64,000 nt of DNA, from positions 1-64,000 of the forward strand of contig NZ_JMLH01000008.1 in NCBI RefSeq assembly GCF_000686665.1, in the 5' to 3' direction. How positions within the stretch are numbered: position 1 is the first letter of the stretch; each line of letters opens with the position of its first letter. Positions 53,108-61,013 of this stretch are shown piece after piece. The stretch is from Thomasclavelia saccharogumia DSM 17460. GTDB lineage: Bacteria; Bacillota_I; Bacilli_A; Erysipelotrichales; Coprobacillaceae. Under the pieces are notes generated by a model. It was not told the origin of the DNA, made no database searches, and saw only the letters and a program-made list of their open reading frames with translations. The position numbers and the translations under genes are program-made.

Positions 53108-55000
53108 ATGGCAATTTCAAGATTAAACTTAGTCAGTATTAATTTTGATAAGTATTGTTACAATGAAGTTTTATTAAAACTTTTTAACCATGATGATTTT
53201 CATCCTGAGTTAGCCTCTAAGTTTATTGATAGTGTAACAGGGCTTAGTGTTTATAATCAAGATAATCTTTATGAAGAAATCTTGGTACGTTTAAATGATG
53301 CCTCTAACAAATATCATTTTAAACTTGAAGAAATACCAGTTGAAAGTAATCAAATAAATGTATTAGGGGTTAAAGAATATTTAGATGATTTGTTACTTGA
53401 TGTTGAACGTATTGATGCGGTAAAAGTCCAACTTGATCAAATGGTGAACGAGAATCAAGAAGCAATCATTCAGTTACAGCATGTTGCGGATATTGATGTT
53501 GATTTTGATGATTTGTTTAGCTGCAAATATCTTCAAGTAAGGTTTGGTAAAATTCCAGCAAACAATGTTGCAAAATTAGATTATTATGAATCATTACCGT
53601 TTGTATTTAAACCGTTTCATAATGATAGTAAATATATTTGGTGCATGTATATTACAACACCTGGTGATGCACCAGAAGTCGATAATATCTTTTCATCACT
53701 GTATTTTGAAAGAATTCATATTCCTGCGTTTGTTCATGGTTCGCCAGAACTAGCAATCAGTGAAATTCAAGAAGAAGCAAATGTAGCTATTGAACATAGT
53801 AAGAAGCTGGAAACGCGGATTAATAAGATATTTGCAAATAATCAGGATAAATTAAATGAAATTTATACGATTGCTAAACACTTAAATGACGTATATATCA
53901 TGCAAAAATACGTAGTTGTTATTGGTGATAAACTTACTGTAAATGGTTTTGTTCCAACTAAAAATACAAAGAAATTTAAAGAAGATTTTGAAAGTATTGA
54001 AGCAGTAACTGTTGATGTAAAACCAGCTAATAGCGATGTTAGGTTGTCACCGCCAACATTACTTAAAAGTAATTGGTTTTCTCGACCATTTCGAATGTTT
54101 GTCGAAATGTATGGTGTACCGAAGTATAGCGATGCGGACCCAACGTTACTAGTTTCGTTGTCGTATACTTTATTATTTGGAATCATGTTTGGTGATGTCG
54201 GGCAGGGAATCATTCTTTCCCTAGTTGGATTAATTGCTTATAAAAAGTTTGGTTTGCAATTAGGTGCAGTAGGAATTCGTTTAGGAATTTCGAGTACTTT
54301 ATTCGGGATTGTTTTTGGATCGGTTTTTGGAAATGAAGAAATTTTAATTCCGATGTTTAATGCTATGTCACCAGATAACACAATGACATTATTGATAGCA
54401 GCAATCTGCTTAGGAATTATTTTAATTATTATTTCAATGTCATTTAATGTTGTTTTGAATTTGAAAAAGAAGAATATTGGTGAAGCTGTTTTAAGCCAAA
54501 ATGGAGTGTGTGGATTAGTATTCTATGTTTCTATTTTAGGTTTAGTGTTGAATATATTTTTAGGATTAGGTTTTGTTAATATGATTTATGTAATTATATT
54601 AATTATTATTCCGTTATTATTTATATTCCTAAAAGAACCGCTAATTAGAAAATTTGAAGAACATGAAGCAATGTTTCCAAATGGATTTGGGGCTTTCTTT
54701 GTAGAAGGGTTCTTTGAATTGTTTGAAGTAGTTTTATCTTTTATCACTAACACAATGTCATTTTTAAGGGTTGGTGGATTTGTTTTGTCACATGCCGGGA
54801 TGATGTTGGTTGTATATACTCTAGCCGAAATGGTTGGAGGCGTTGGTGAATTAGCCGTTATTATATTTGGTAACGTTTTTGTAATGTGCTTGGAAGGATT
54901 GATTGTAGGAATTCAAGTTTTACGTTTAGAGTTTTACGAAATGTTTAGCCGATATTATGAAGGAAACGGTATCCCATTTAAAACTATTAAAGAGGATTAA
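53108..55000 (+). CDS. ntpI: V-type ATPase subunit I (membrane stator)
   Basis: The 630-residue protein has the hydrophilic N-terminal domain (about 1-330, KYLQVRFGKIPANNVAKLDY) and about eight membrane spans (330-610). It carries FGIMFGDVGQG, the family hallmark, and NTMSFLRVGGFVLSHAGM, where Arg554 is the essential stator residue facing the rotor glutamate. It forms the ion half-channels. The C-terminal RLEFYEMFSRYYEGNGIPFKT is also typical. It partners subunit K below and the shorter paralogue upstream. Confidence 0.93.
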   Translation: MAISRLNLVSINFDKYCYNEVLLKLFNHDDFHPELASKFIDSVTGLSVYNQDNLYEEILVRLNDASNKYHFKLEEIPVESNQINVLGVKEYLDDLLLDVERIDAVKVQLDQMVNENQEAIIQLQHVADIDVDFDDLFSCKYLQVRFGKIPANNVAKLDYYESLPFVFKPFHNDSKYIWCMYITTPGDAPEVDNIFSSLYFERIHIPAFVHGSPELAISEIQEEANVAIEHSKKLETRINKIFANNQDKLNEIYTIAKHLNDVYIMQKYVVVIGDKLTVNGFVPTKNTKKFKEDFESIEAVTVDVKPANSDVRLSPPTLLKSNWFSRPFRMFVEMYGVPKYSDADPTLLVSLSYTLLFGIMFGDVGQGIILSLVGLIAYKKFGLQLGAVGIRLGISSTLFGIVFGSVFGNEEILIPMFNAMSPDNTMTLLIAAICLGIILIIISMSFNVVLNLKKKNIGEAVLSQNGVCGLVFYVSILGLVLNIFLGLGFVNMIYVIILIIIPLLFIFLKEPLIRKFEEHEAMFPNGFGAFFVEGFFELFEVVLSFITNTMSFLRVGGFVLSHAGMMLVVYTLAEMVGGVGELAVIIFGNVFVMCLEGLIVGIQVLRLEFYEMFSRYYEGNGIPFKTIKED

Positions 55001-55020
55001 AAATCGAGGAGGAAATTATT

Positions 55021-55452
55021 ATGACAGTTTTAGAATTTATTTTACCAGCATTAGTAGTTATTTTATTATCATTACCTTTAATTAAAGTATTTACAGGAAA
55101 AGTAAGTGTAAAAAGTGCAAAAATTAGATTAGCATCACATGTTGCTGGTTTTGCTGGCGCTGTATGTTTAGCTTTATATTTAGCAGCAATTACTAACGGG
55201 GTATATGCAGAAGAAGCAGCAGTTATTACAGGAACGATTGCTCAAGGTTTAGGATTTGTTGCCGCTGCTTTAGCTACAGGTTTATCTGCATTAGGAGCTG
55301 GGATTGCGGTAGCTGCTGCAGCACCTGCAGCAATTGGAGCATTCTCTGAAAATGAAAAGAACTTTGGTAAGTCATTGATTTTTGTAGCCTTAGGTGAAGG
55401 GGTTGCAATCTACGGGTTATTGATCTCAATTTTGATTATCAACAAAATCTAA
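55021..55452 (+). CDS. ntpK: V-type ATPase subunit K (rotor ring)
   Basis: The 143-residue, very hydrophobic protein with four membrane helices contains the ion-binding glutamate in FVALGEGVAIYGLLISIL. The loop ENEKNFGKSL separates helices 3 and 4. Only the C-terminal hairpin has the glutamate, as in other duplicated K subunits. Helix 3 reads GAGIAVAAAAPAAIGAF, without the glutamine that helps bind sodium in the well-known sodium pump, hinting at protons; ion choice cannot be settled by eye. GAGGAGGAAATT precedes the start. Confidence 0.93.
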   Translation: MTVLEFILPALVVILLSLPLIKVFTGKVSVKSAKIRLASHVAGFAGAVCLALYLAAITNGVYAEEAAVITGTIAQGLGFVAAALATGLSALGAGIAVAAAAPAAIGAFSENEKNFGKSLIFVALGEGVAIYGLLISILIINKI

Positions 55453-55471
55453 TCGAAAGAATGTGATTATT

Positions 55472-55780
55472 GTGCGATTTTATTGTATAAGTGATAATGT
55501 CGATACTCAGATTGGACTTAGGCTAGTAGGAATCGAAGGACAGGTAGTTCATAAAAGAAGAGAGTTTCTAGAACTATTGGAAACAAAATTAAAAGATGAT
55601 TCAATTGGAATCATCTTGATTACTACTAATCTGATTGAACTTGCTCCTGATATTATTTCAGAAATTAAATTAAAACAACAAAAACCGTTGCTTGTAGAAA
55701 TTCCTGATCGTCATGGTGAATCAAAGATTGGTGAGACTATTGATAAATATGTTTCTGAAGCAATTGGTGTGAAGTTATAG
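55472..55780 (+). CDS. V-type ATPase subunit F
   Basis: The protein of about 102 residues starts with VRFYCISDNVDTQIGLRLVG at a GTG; an upstream GTG at 55463 is only 3 nt from GAAAG and less likely. The ISDN-x-D-T-x-x-G-L-R-L pattern and the central IGIILITTNLIELAPDII with PLLVEIPDRHG are the marks of subunit F, which binds the central stalk and modulates activity. It lies in the operon between K and E. Confidence 0.9.
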   Translation: MRFYCISDNVDTQIGLRLVGIEGQVVHKRREFLELLETKLKDDSIGIILITTNLIELAPDIISEIKLKQQKPLLVEIPDRHGESKIGETIDKYVSEAIGVKL

Positions 55781-55792
55781 AGAGGGAATGCT

Positions 55793-56389
55793 ATGGAAAA
55801 GAAAGAACAAGTATTTCTTTATATGAAAGAAGAGATTGAAAGGCTAGCTAATCTAGAAGAAGAAAAGATTTTGGCTGAAGCTAAAGAACTTGAAGAAGAG
55901 GCTTATAATCAAATTAAAGCTGAAGCTAAAAAAGATGCTGAGGCATTATTAGCTAAAGAACTAGTAGAGATTTCTTCTAGTGCTAGTGTCGAGGCTTCTT
56001 TATCTCAAGAGGAAAAAACTAAAAAATTAGTTGTTAAAAGAGATGAGTATGTAGCAAATATTTTTAAAGAAGCTAAAGAAAAATTAGTTGCATTTGTAGC
56101 TAGTAAGGATTATCAAAAGTATCTTATTGAGCATATCGAAAAGATTGGTAAATTATATCAAATGGAAGATTCAACTCTTGAACTTAGAGAAGAAGATATG
56201 AGATATAAAGATGAATTAGTAAAAGCTTATGGTGTGGATTTGGAAGTTGAAGTAAGCGATAAAATTAAGATAGGTGGTTTTATTATTGAAAATAAAGCTA
56301 CTAATGTCGTTGTTGACGAATCATTAGACTCTGCTTTAGAAAACCAAAAAGACTGGTTTTATAAAACATCAGGATTAATGATTAAATAG
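55793..56389 (+). CDS. ntpE: V-type ATPase subunit E
   Basis: The 198-residue protein is a long coiled coil (about 1-110, EEEKILAEAKELEEEAYNQI) followed by a small globular domain (about 115-198), with KIGGFIIENKATNVVVDESL as the conserved C-terminal block. Subunit E forms the peripheral stalk with the G/H subunit and holds the A/B ring static. Spacing to F is 12 bp with AGAGAGGGAATG. Confidence 0.92.
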   Translation: MEKKEQVFLYMKEEIERLANLEEEKILAEAKELEEEAYNQIKAEAKKDAEALLAKELVEISSSASVEASLSQEEKTKKLVVKRDEYVANIFKEAKEKLVAFVASKDYQKYLIEHIEKIGKLYQMEDSTLELREEDMRYKDELVKAYGVDLEVEVSDKIKIGGFIIENKATNVVVDESLDSALENQKDWFYKTSGLMIK

Positions 56390-56404
56390 ACAGGGGGTTA
56401 ACAT

Positions 56405-58156
56405 ATGAAAAATGATGTAATTTATTCAATTAATGGGCCCGTTGTAAAAGTAAAAGATACAGTTTCTTTTTCAATGTTAGAAATGGTATATGTAGGTAAT
56501 GATTCATTAATGGGGGAAGTAATTTCTGTTTCTAAAGAATTTACTACTATTCAGGTATATGAAACTACTACTGGTCTTAAACCTGGTGAACCAGTTGTTT
56601 CAACCGGATCACCAATTTGCGCAACGTTAGGTCCTGGGATCTTAAGAAATATTTTCGATGGAATCGAACGTCCTTTAAAAGCTCTTGAAAAAGAATCTGG
56701 AGCATTTATTAGAGCAGGAAGTAATGTTGATTCTTTGGATGTAAATAAAAAATGGGATGTAACAATGACAGTTAAAGCTGGTGACCAAGTTAAAGGTGGC
56801 GATATCTACGCAACAACTCCAGAAACTGATTTAATTGTTCATAAATGTATGGTTAGCCCGTTGATTAGTGGTAAAGTTATTGAAGTGGCTAAAGATGGTC
56901 AATATACGATCAATGATGTAATTATGAAAATTGAAGATGAAAATGGAAAAATCATTGAATGTACATTATGTCAAAAATGGCCAATCAAACAAGCTCGCCC
57001 AGTAACAAAAAGATTACCGATAGGAATTCCTTTAGTAACAGGACAACGAGTTATTGATACGTTATTCCCAATTGCTAAAGGGGGTACCGCAGCTATCCCA
57101 GGTGGTTTTGGAACTGGTAAAACAATGACGCAGCATCAAATTGCAAAATGGTGTGATGCCGATATTATTGTTTATGTAGGATGTGGAGAACGTGGTAACG
57201 AGATGACACAAGTTCTTGAAGAATTTAGTGAATTGATCGACCCTAAAAGCGGTAAACCACTTACTGATAGAACAGTGCTGATTGCTAATACTTCAAACAT
57301 GCCGGTAGCAGCTCGTGAAGCCAGTATTTATACAGGAATCACTTTAGCTGAGTATTATCGTGATATGGGATATCATGTTGCTATCATGGCGGATTCAACT
57401 TCACGTTGGGCTGAAGCACTTCGTGAAATTTCGGGACGTCTTGAAGAAATGCCAGCTGAAGAAGGTTTTCCAGCATATCTGCCATCACGTTTATCACAAT
57501 TCTATGAACGCGCTGGTTACATGGAAACATTGAATGGAAAAGAAGGATCAGTATCGATCATTGGTGCAGTTTCACCTCAAGGGGCCGATTTTTCAGAACC
57601 AGTTACTCAAAATACTAAACGATTCGTTCGTTGTTTCTGGGCTCTTGATAAAGCATTAGCTTATGCTCGTCACTATTTTGCAATCAACTGGACGCAAAGT
57701 TATAGTGATTATGTTTATGATCTAGAAAAATGGTATAGTAAAAATGTTGGTCCAAAATTTGTAAGTGATCGTCAGGAAATTGCTTATATCTTAGCTGAAG
57801 AAGCGAAGTTAAATGAAATTGTTCAATTGATGGGACCAGATGTGTTACCAGAAGATCAAAAATTAATTATTGAAGTTGCTAAGGTAGTTAGAGTAGGATA
57901 TCTACAACAAAATGCTTTCCATAAAGATGATACTTATGTTCCAATGGAAAAACAATTGAAAATGATGGAAGTAATTTTATACTTAAATAAGCGTTGTAAA
58001 GAAGCTGTTAGTCAAGGTAAGGTTGTCAGACGAATCGTCGATACAGGTATCTTTGATCAAGTTATTAAGATGAAATATGATATTCCTAATGATAATATCG
58101 ATAAATTAGATACTTACTATCAGGATATTGATGAAGCAATTAAATCAGTAGCGTAG
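56405..58156 (+). CDS. ntpA: V-type ATPase catalytic subunit A
   Basis: The 583-residue protein has a beta-barrel N-domain (1 to about 75), the bulge region typical of A subunits, the Walker A motif GGFGTGKT (about 232-240), the catalytic GCGERGNEM, and the Walker B strand [20 protein letters not shown]. It hydrolyses (or synthesises) ATP at the A/B interface and drives rotation of the central stalk. Length and motifs match the family. It is translated behind GGGGGTTAAC and followed after 7 bp by subunit B. Confidence 0.96.
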   Translation: MKNDVIYSINGPVVKVKDTVSFSMLEMVYVGNDSLMGEVISVSKEFTTIQVYETTTGLKPGEPVVSTGSPICATLGPGILRNIFDGIERPLKALEKESGAFIRAGSNVDSLDVNKKWDVTMTVKAGDQVKGGDIYATTPETDLIVHKCMVSPLISGKVIEVAKDGQYTINDVIMKIEDENGKIIECTLCQKWPIKQARPVTKRLPIGIPLVTGQRVIDTLFPIAKGGTAAIPGGFGTGKTMTQHQIAKWCDADIIVYVGCGERGNEMTQVLEEFSELIDPKSGKPLTDRTVLIANTSNMPVAAREASIYTGITLAEYYRDMGYHVAIMADSTSRWAEALREISGRLEEMPAEEGFPAYLPSRLSQFYERAGYMETLNGKEGSVSIIGAVSPQGADFSEPVTQNTKRFVRCFWALDKALAYARHYFAINWTQSYSDYVYDLEKWYSKNVGPKFVSDRQEIAYILAEEAKLNEIVQLMGPDVLPEDQKLIIEVAKVVRVGYLQQNAFHKDDTYVPMEKQLKMMEVILYLNKRCKEAVSQGKVVRRIVDTGIFDQVIKMKYDIPNDNIDKLDTYYQDIDEAIKSVA

Positions 58157-58169
58157 GAGGAAAATGATT

Positions 58170-59612
58170 ATGTCACTACAATATGTAGGATTAAATGAAA
58201 TTAATGGACCATTAGTTGTTTTAGACCACGTTAAAGGTGCTTCATACGATGAGATGGTTGAAATACAATTAAAAGATGGAACAACTCGAGCTGGTCGAAT
58301 TGTTCAAATTAAAGGTGAAAAAGTTGTTATTCAAGTATTTGAAGGAACGAACGGCTTATCACTTGAAAATACTAAAACAAAATTATTAGGTAAACCAATG
58401 GAGTTACCAGTTTCAAAAGAAATTTTAGGACGAATTTTTTCTGGAGCTGGTCGTCCAATCGATGGTTTAGGTGAAGTTTATGCTGAAGCTGAGATGGATA
58501 TTAATGGATTACCATTAAATCCCGTATCACGTGTTTATCCACGTAACTATATCAATACAGGAATATCTTCAATCGATTGTTTAGCCACTTTGATTCGTGG
58601 TCAAAAATTACCGATTTTCTCAGTGTCTGGGTTACCTCATGATCGTTTAGCAGTTCAAATCGTTAAACAGGCAAAAATTGCTGATGAATCTGGAAAAGGA
58701 TTTGCTGTTGTTTTTGCGGCTATGGGGGTTACTAATGATGTTGCTGAATACTTTAAACGCAGTTTTAAAGAAGCTGGAGTTATGGAAAGAGTAGTAATGT
58801 TCTTGAATCTATCAAATGATCCAATTATCGAACGTATCTTAACGCCACGTTGTGCTTTAACTGCTGCTGAATATTTAGCGTTTAAACAGGATATGCATGT
58901 ACTAGTAATTTATAGTGATGTTACTTCTTATTGTGAAGCTTTACGTGAATTCTCTTCTAGTAAAGGTGAAATTCCAGGACGTAAAGGATATCCAGGATAT
59001 TTATATTCCGATTTGGCTTCATTATATGAAAGAGCAGGAATCATTAAAGATGCTAAAGGATCAGTAACTCAAATTCCGATCTTAACAATGCCGAATAATG
59101 ATATTACTCACCCTGTTCCCGATTTAACAGGTTATATTACTGAAGGACAGATTACCTTGGATGTTGATCTAAATTCAGCAGGTATTTATCCTCCAGTTGG
59201 AGTTTTACCATCACTTAGTCGTTTGATGAAAGATGGTATTGGTGAAGGGTATACCCGATCTGATCATCAAGATATCGCAAACCAGTTATTTGCGTGCTAT
59301 GCCCATGTTCAGGATGTACGTTCTTTGACATCGGTTATTGGTGAAGATGAATTATCAGACATAGATAAAAAATACATTAGTTTTGGTCGTTTATTTGAAG
59401 AATATTTTATTAATCAAGGATTTAATGCTAACCGTAGTATTGAAGAGACATTGGATCTAGGTTGGGATTTAGTATCCGTTCTACCTCGTGAGGCATTAGA
59501 TCGTTTGGATAATGCGTTGTTAGATCAATACTATAATCATGAAAAAGCATTAGAACGTTTTAATATTAAAGAAAAGAAGATTATTAAAGAATTACAAGAA
59601 GCAGGTGATTAG
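58170..59612 (+). CDS. ntpB: V-type ATPase subunit B
   Basis: The 480-residue protein starts at [18 protein letters not shown], 9 nt after AGGAGG; an ATG two codons earlier is only 3 nt from the site and less likely. It has the F1/V1 nucleotide-binding fold, with [20 protein letters not shown] and [20 protein letters not shown]. The position of Walker A reads [11 protein letters not shown] instead of a P-loop, as expected for the non-catalytic B subunit. It completes the hexameric head. Confidence 0.96.
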   Translation: MSLQYVGLNEINGPLVVLDHVKGASYDEMVEIQLKDGTTRAGRIVQIKGEKVVIQVFEGTNGLSLENTKTKLLGKPMELPVSKEILGRIFSGAGRPIDGLGEVYAEAEMDINGLPLNPVSRVYPRNYINTGISSIDCLATLIRGQKLPIFSVSGLPHDRLAVQIVKQAKIADESGKGFAVVFAAMGVTNDVAEYFKRSFKEAGVMERVVMFLNLSNDPIIERILTPRCALTAAEYLAFKQDMHVLVIYSDVTSYCEALREFSSSKGEIPGRKGYPGYLYSDLASLYERAGIIKDAKGSVTQIPILTMPNNDITHPVPDLTGYITEGQITLDVDLNSAGIYPPVGVLPSLSRLMKDGIGEGYTRSDHQDIANQLFACYAHVQDVRSLTSVIGEDELSDIDKKYISFGRLFEEYFINQGFNANRSIEETLDLGWDLVSVLPREALDRLDNALLDQYYNHEKALERFNIKEKKIIKELQEAGD

Positions 59613-59614
59613 TT

Positions 59615-60223
59615 ATGGCTTTGAAAGTAGTTCCGACTAAGGGTAATTTAATTGCAATGAAAAAATCATTGCAGCTTGCAAACTTAGGATATAATCTAAT
59701 GGATAAAAAACGTAATGTTTTAATTAAGGAAATGATGACTTTATTGGATGATGTTAAAATTATTCGTGATCAAATTACTTCATCATATCAAGAAGCTTAT
59801 GATGCTTTGCAGGAAGCTAATATTTCAATGGGATTAATTACGGATATTGTCAATAGTACACCAGAAGATTATGGGATTTCGATTGCATATCGTAGTGTTA
59901 TGGGGGTAGAAATTCCTAAGATTTCATATGATAAACAGCCTTTAAAGATGGCTTATGATATTGAACGTTCTAATTCAAAGGTAGATTATGCATATAATTG
60001 CTTCTACAATGTAAAACAATTAACTGTTTTATTAGCTGAAGTAGAAAATAGTGTTTATCGTTTGGCGAATACTATTCGTAAAACCCAAAAACGTGCTAAT
60101 GCTTTAAAGAATATTTCAATTCCACGTTTTGAATCAACAATTAAAGTTATTACAGAAGCATTAGAAGAAAAAGATCGAGAAGAATTTACACGTCAAAAAG
60201 TTATTAAGGAAATGAAAAAATAA
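59615..60223 (+). CDS. ntpD: V-type ATPase subunit D (central stalk)
   Basis: The 202-residue protein begins LKVVPTKGNLIAMKKSLQLA after Met-Ala, the standard start of subunit D (PTKG.L..L...L..A..G..LL..KR..L), and ends with a long helix (RTQKRANALKNISIPRFEST, RTQKRVNALE-like) typical of the family. It is the rotating shaft inside the A/B ring. It is the last gene of the operon; a strong terminator follows. Confidence 0.94.
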   Translation: MALKVVPTKGNLIAMKKSLQLANLGYNLMDKKRNVLIKEMMTLLDDVKIIRDQITSSYQEAYDALQEANISMGLITDIVNSTPEDYGISIAYRSVMGVEIPKISYDKQPLKMAYDIERSNSKVDYAYNCFYNVKQLTVLLAEVENSVYRLANTIRKTQKRANALKNISIPRFESTIKVITEALEEKDREEFTRQKVIKEMKK

Positions 60224-60245
60224 GAATATATCAATTTAAGTTATA

Positions 60246-60292
60246 AATAAAAGATGGTTTGATTAATAATAATTAAACCATCTTTTATTTTT
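60246..60292. terminator. Bidirectional terminator of the V-ATPase operon
   Basis: AAATAAAAGATGGTTT and AAACCATCTTTTATTT form a 16-bp stem with a 14-nt loop and T- and A-rich flanks. It ends the V-ATPase operon and may also end the convergent gene at 60332. Confidence 0.9.
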
Positions 60293-60331
60293 GATAATAC
60301 TATTATTGAAATTAAATTATTAAGAAAGATT

Positions 60332-60760
60332 TTATTTTTGAATAAATTTTATGTTTTCATTCGTTAGTGAATATGTTAAATCTGTAGGTAATTTAGAACG
60401 AATATGGGTTAATTTATCATTTTCGATTTTCCCATTCCATGTTGCTACAACGACAATTTTATTAGCTAGTTCTTTTAAAAATGCTAACATATCAATATTA
60501 GAATCTTTTGCATAAAGAATTCTCTTATTATCTAATAATAATACGTCTTTATCGTATGTTTTTAGAAAATCATTCATCACTTTGACTAAATCAGTAGAAT
60601 TGTCTTTAAAAATATTATCTAAATTTAAAATAGGAGTGCCGCTTTCTTTACTATATTCGTGAATAAGTTTTGATTTGCCACTACCAGGGGTACCAATAAT
60701 TAAGATTAATTTATTATTGGTGTTTTTTGCTGCTTCGATTTCTTTAAGTAGTTGATCCAT
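60332..60760 (-). CDS. BrxF-like P-loop protein without BREX neighbours
   Basis: The 142-residue protein starts at MDQLLKEIEAAKNTNNKLIL behind AAGGAGGTAAATAAC; a longer frame to 60811 has no ribosome-binding site. It has Walker A LIIGTPGSGKSKLIHEY, a hydrophobic strand ending DKDVLLLDNKRILY (Walker B-like), and VVVATWNGKIENDKLTHIRS, the block (V-A-x-W-x-G…L-T) that I associate with BrxF of type 3 BREX phage defence. The length fits (about 150). No other BREX gene is nearby: the neighbours are the V-ATPase operon and a secreted protein. It may be a domesticated or moonlighting copy. Confidence 0.7.
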   Translation of the reverse strand: MDQLLKEIEAAKNTNNKLILIIGTPGSGKSKLIHEYSKESGTPILNLDNIFKDNSTDLVKVMNDFLKTYDKDVLLLDNKRILYAKDSNIDMLAFLKELANKIVVVATWNGKIENDKLTHIRSKLPTDLTYSLTNENIKFIQK

Positions 60761-60931
60761 GTTATTTACCTCCTTTTTATTAAAATGAATCGTATATTCA
60801 TATTTTAACATTGTTGGTAATTATTTAATAGTAATATTATAAGATATTTCCTGGGGAATAATGTTTAATTGGGTAAAATTATTGTGAATTTTAAATTATT
60901 TTGATTAATGACTAATAAATTATAATATAAG

Positions 60932-60998
60932 TGTACTAGCTATTGTAATACAGTTAATGAGATGTTATAATAAAACTGTACTAGTTAGGATAATACAG
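60932..60998. promoter_or_regulatory. Candidate operator: two direct repeats flanking the promoter
   Basis: Two related segments, TGTACTAGCTATTGTAATAC (60932-60951) and TGTACTAGTTAGGATAATAC (60977-60996), each continuing with AG, lie about 45 bp apart, one over the -35 and one over the start region. Each is an imperfect dyad (TGTACTA…TAATACA), the style of operators for GntR/YtrA-like regulators. No candidate regulator gene is in the adjacent sequence. Confidence 0.5.
60943..60971 (+). promoter_or_regulatory. SigA-type promoter of the FG-GAP-like gene
   Basis: TTGTAA and TATAAT are spaced exactly 17 bp apart, about 43 bp upstream of the 61014 ATG. Confidence 0.75.
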
Positions 60999-61013
60999 AT
61001 AGGAGTGGATATC

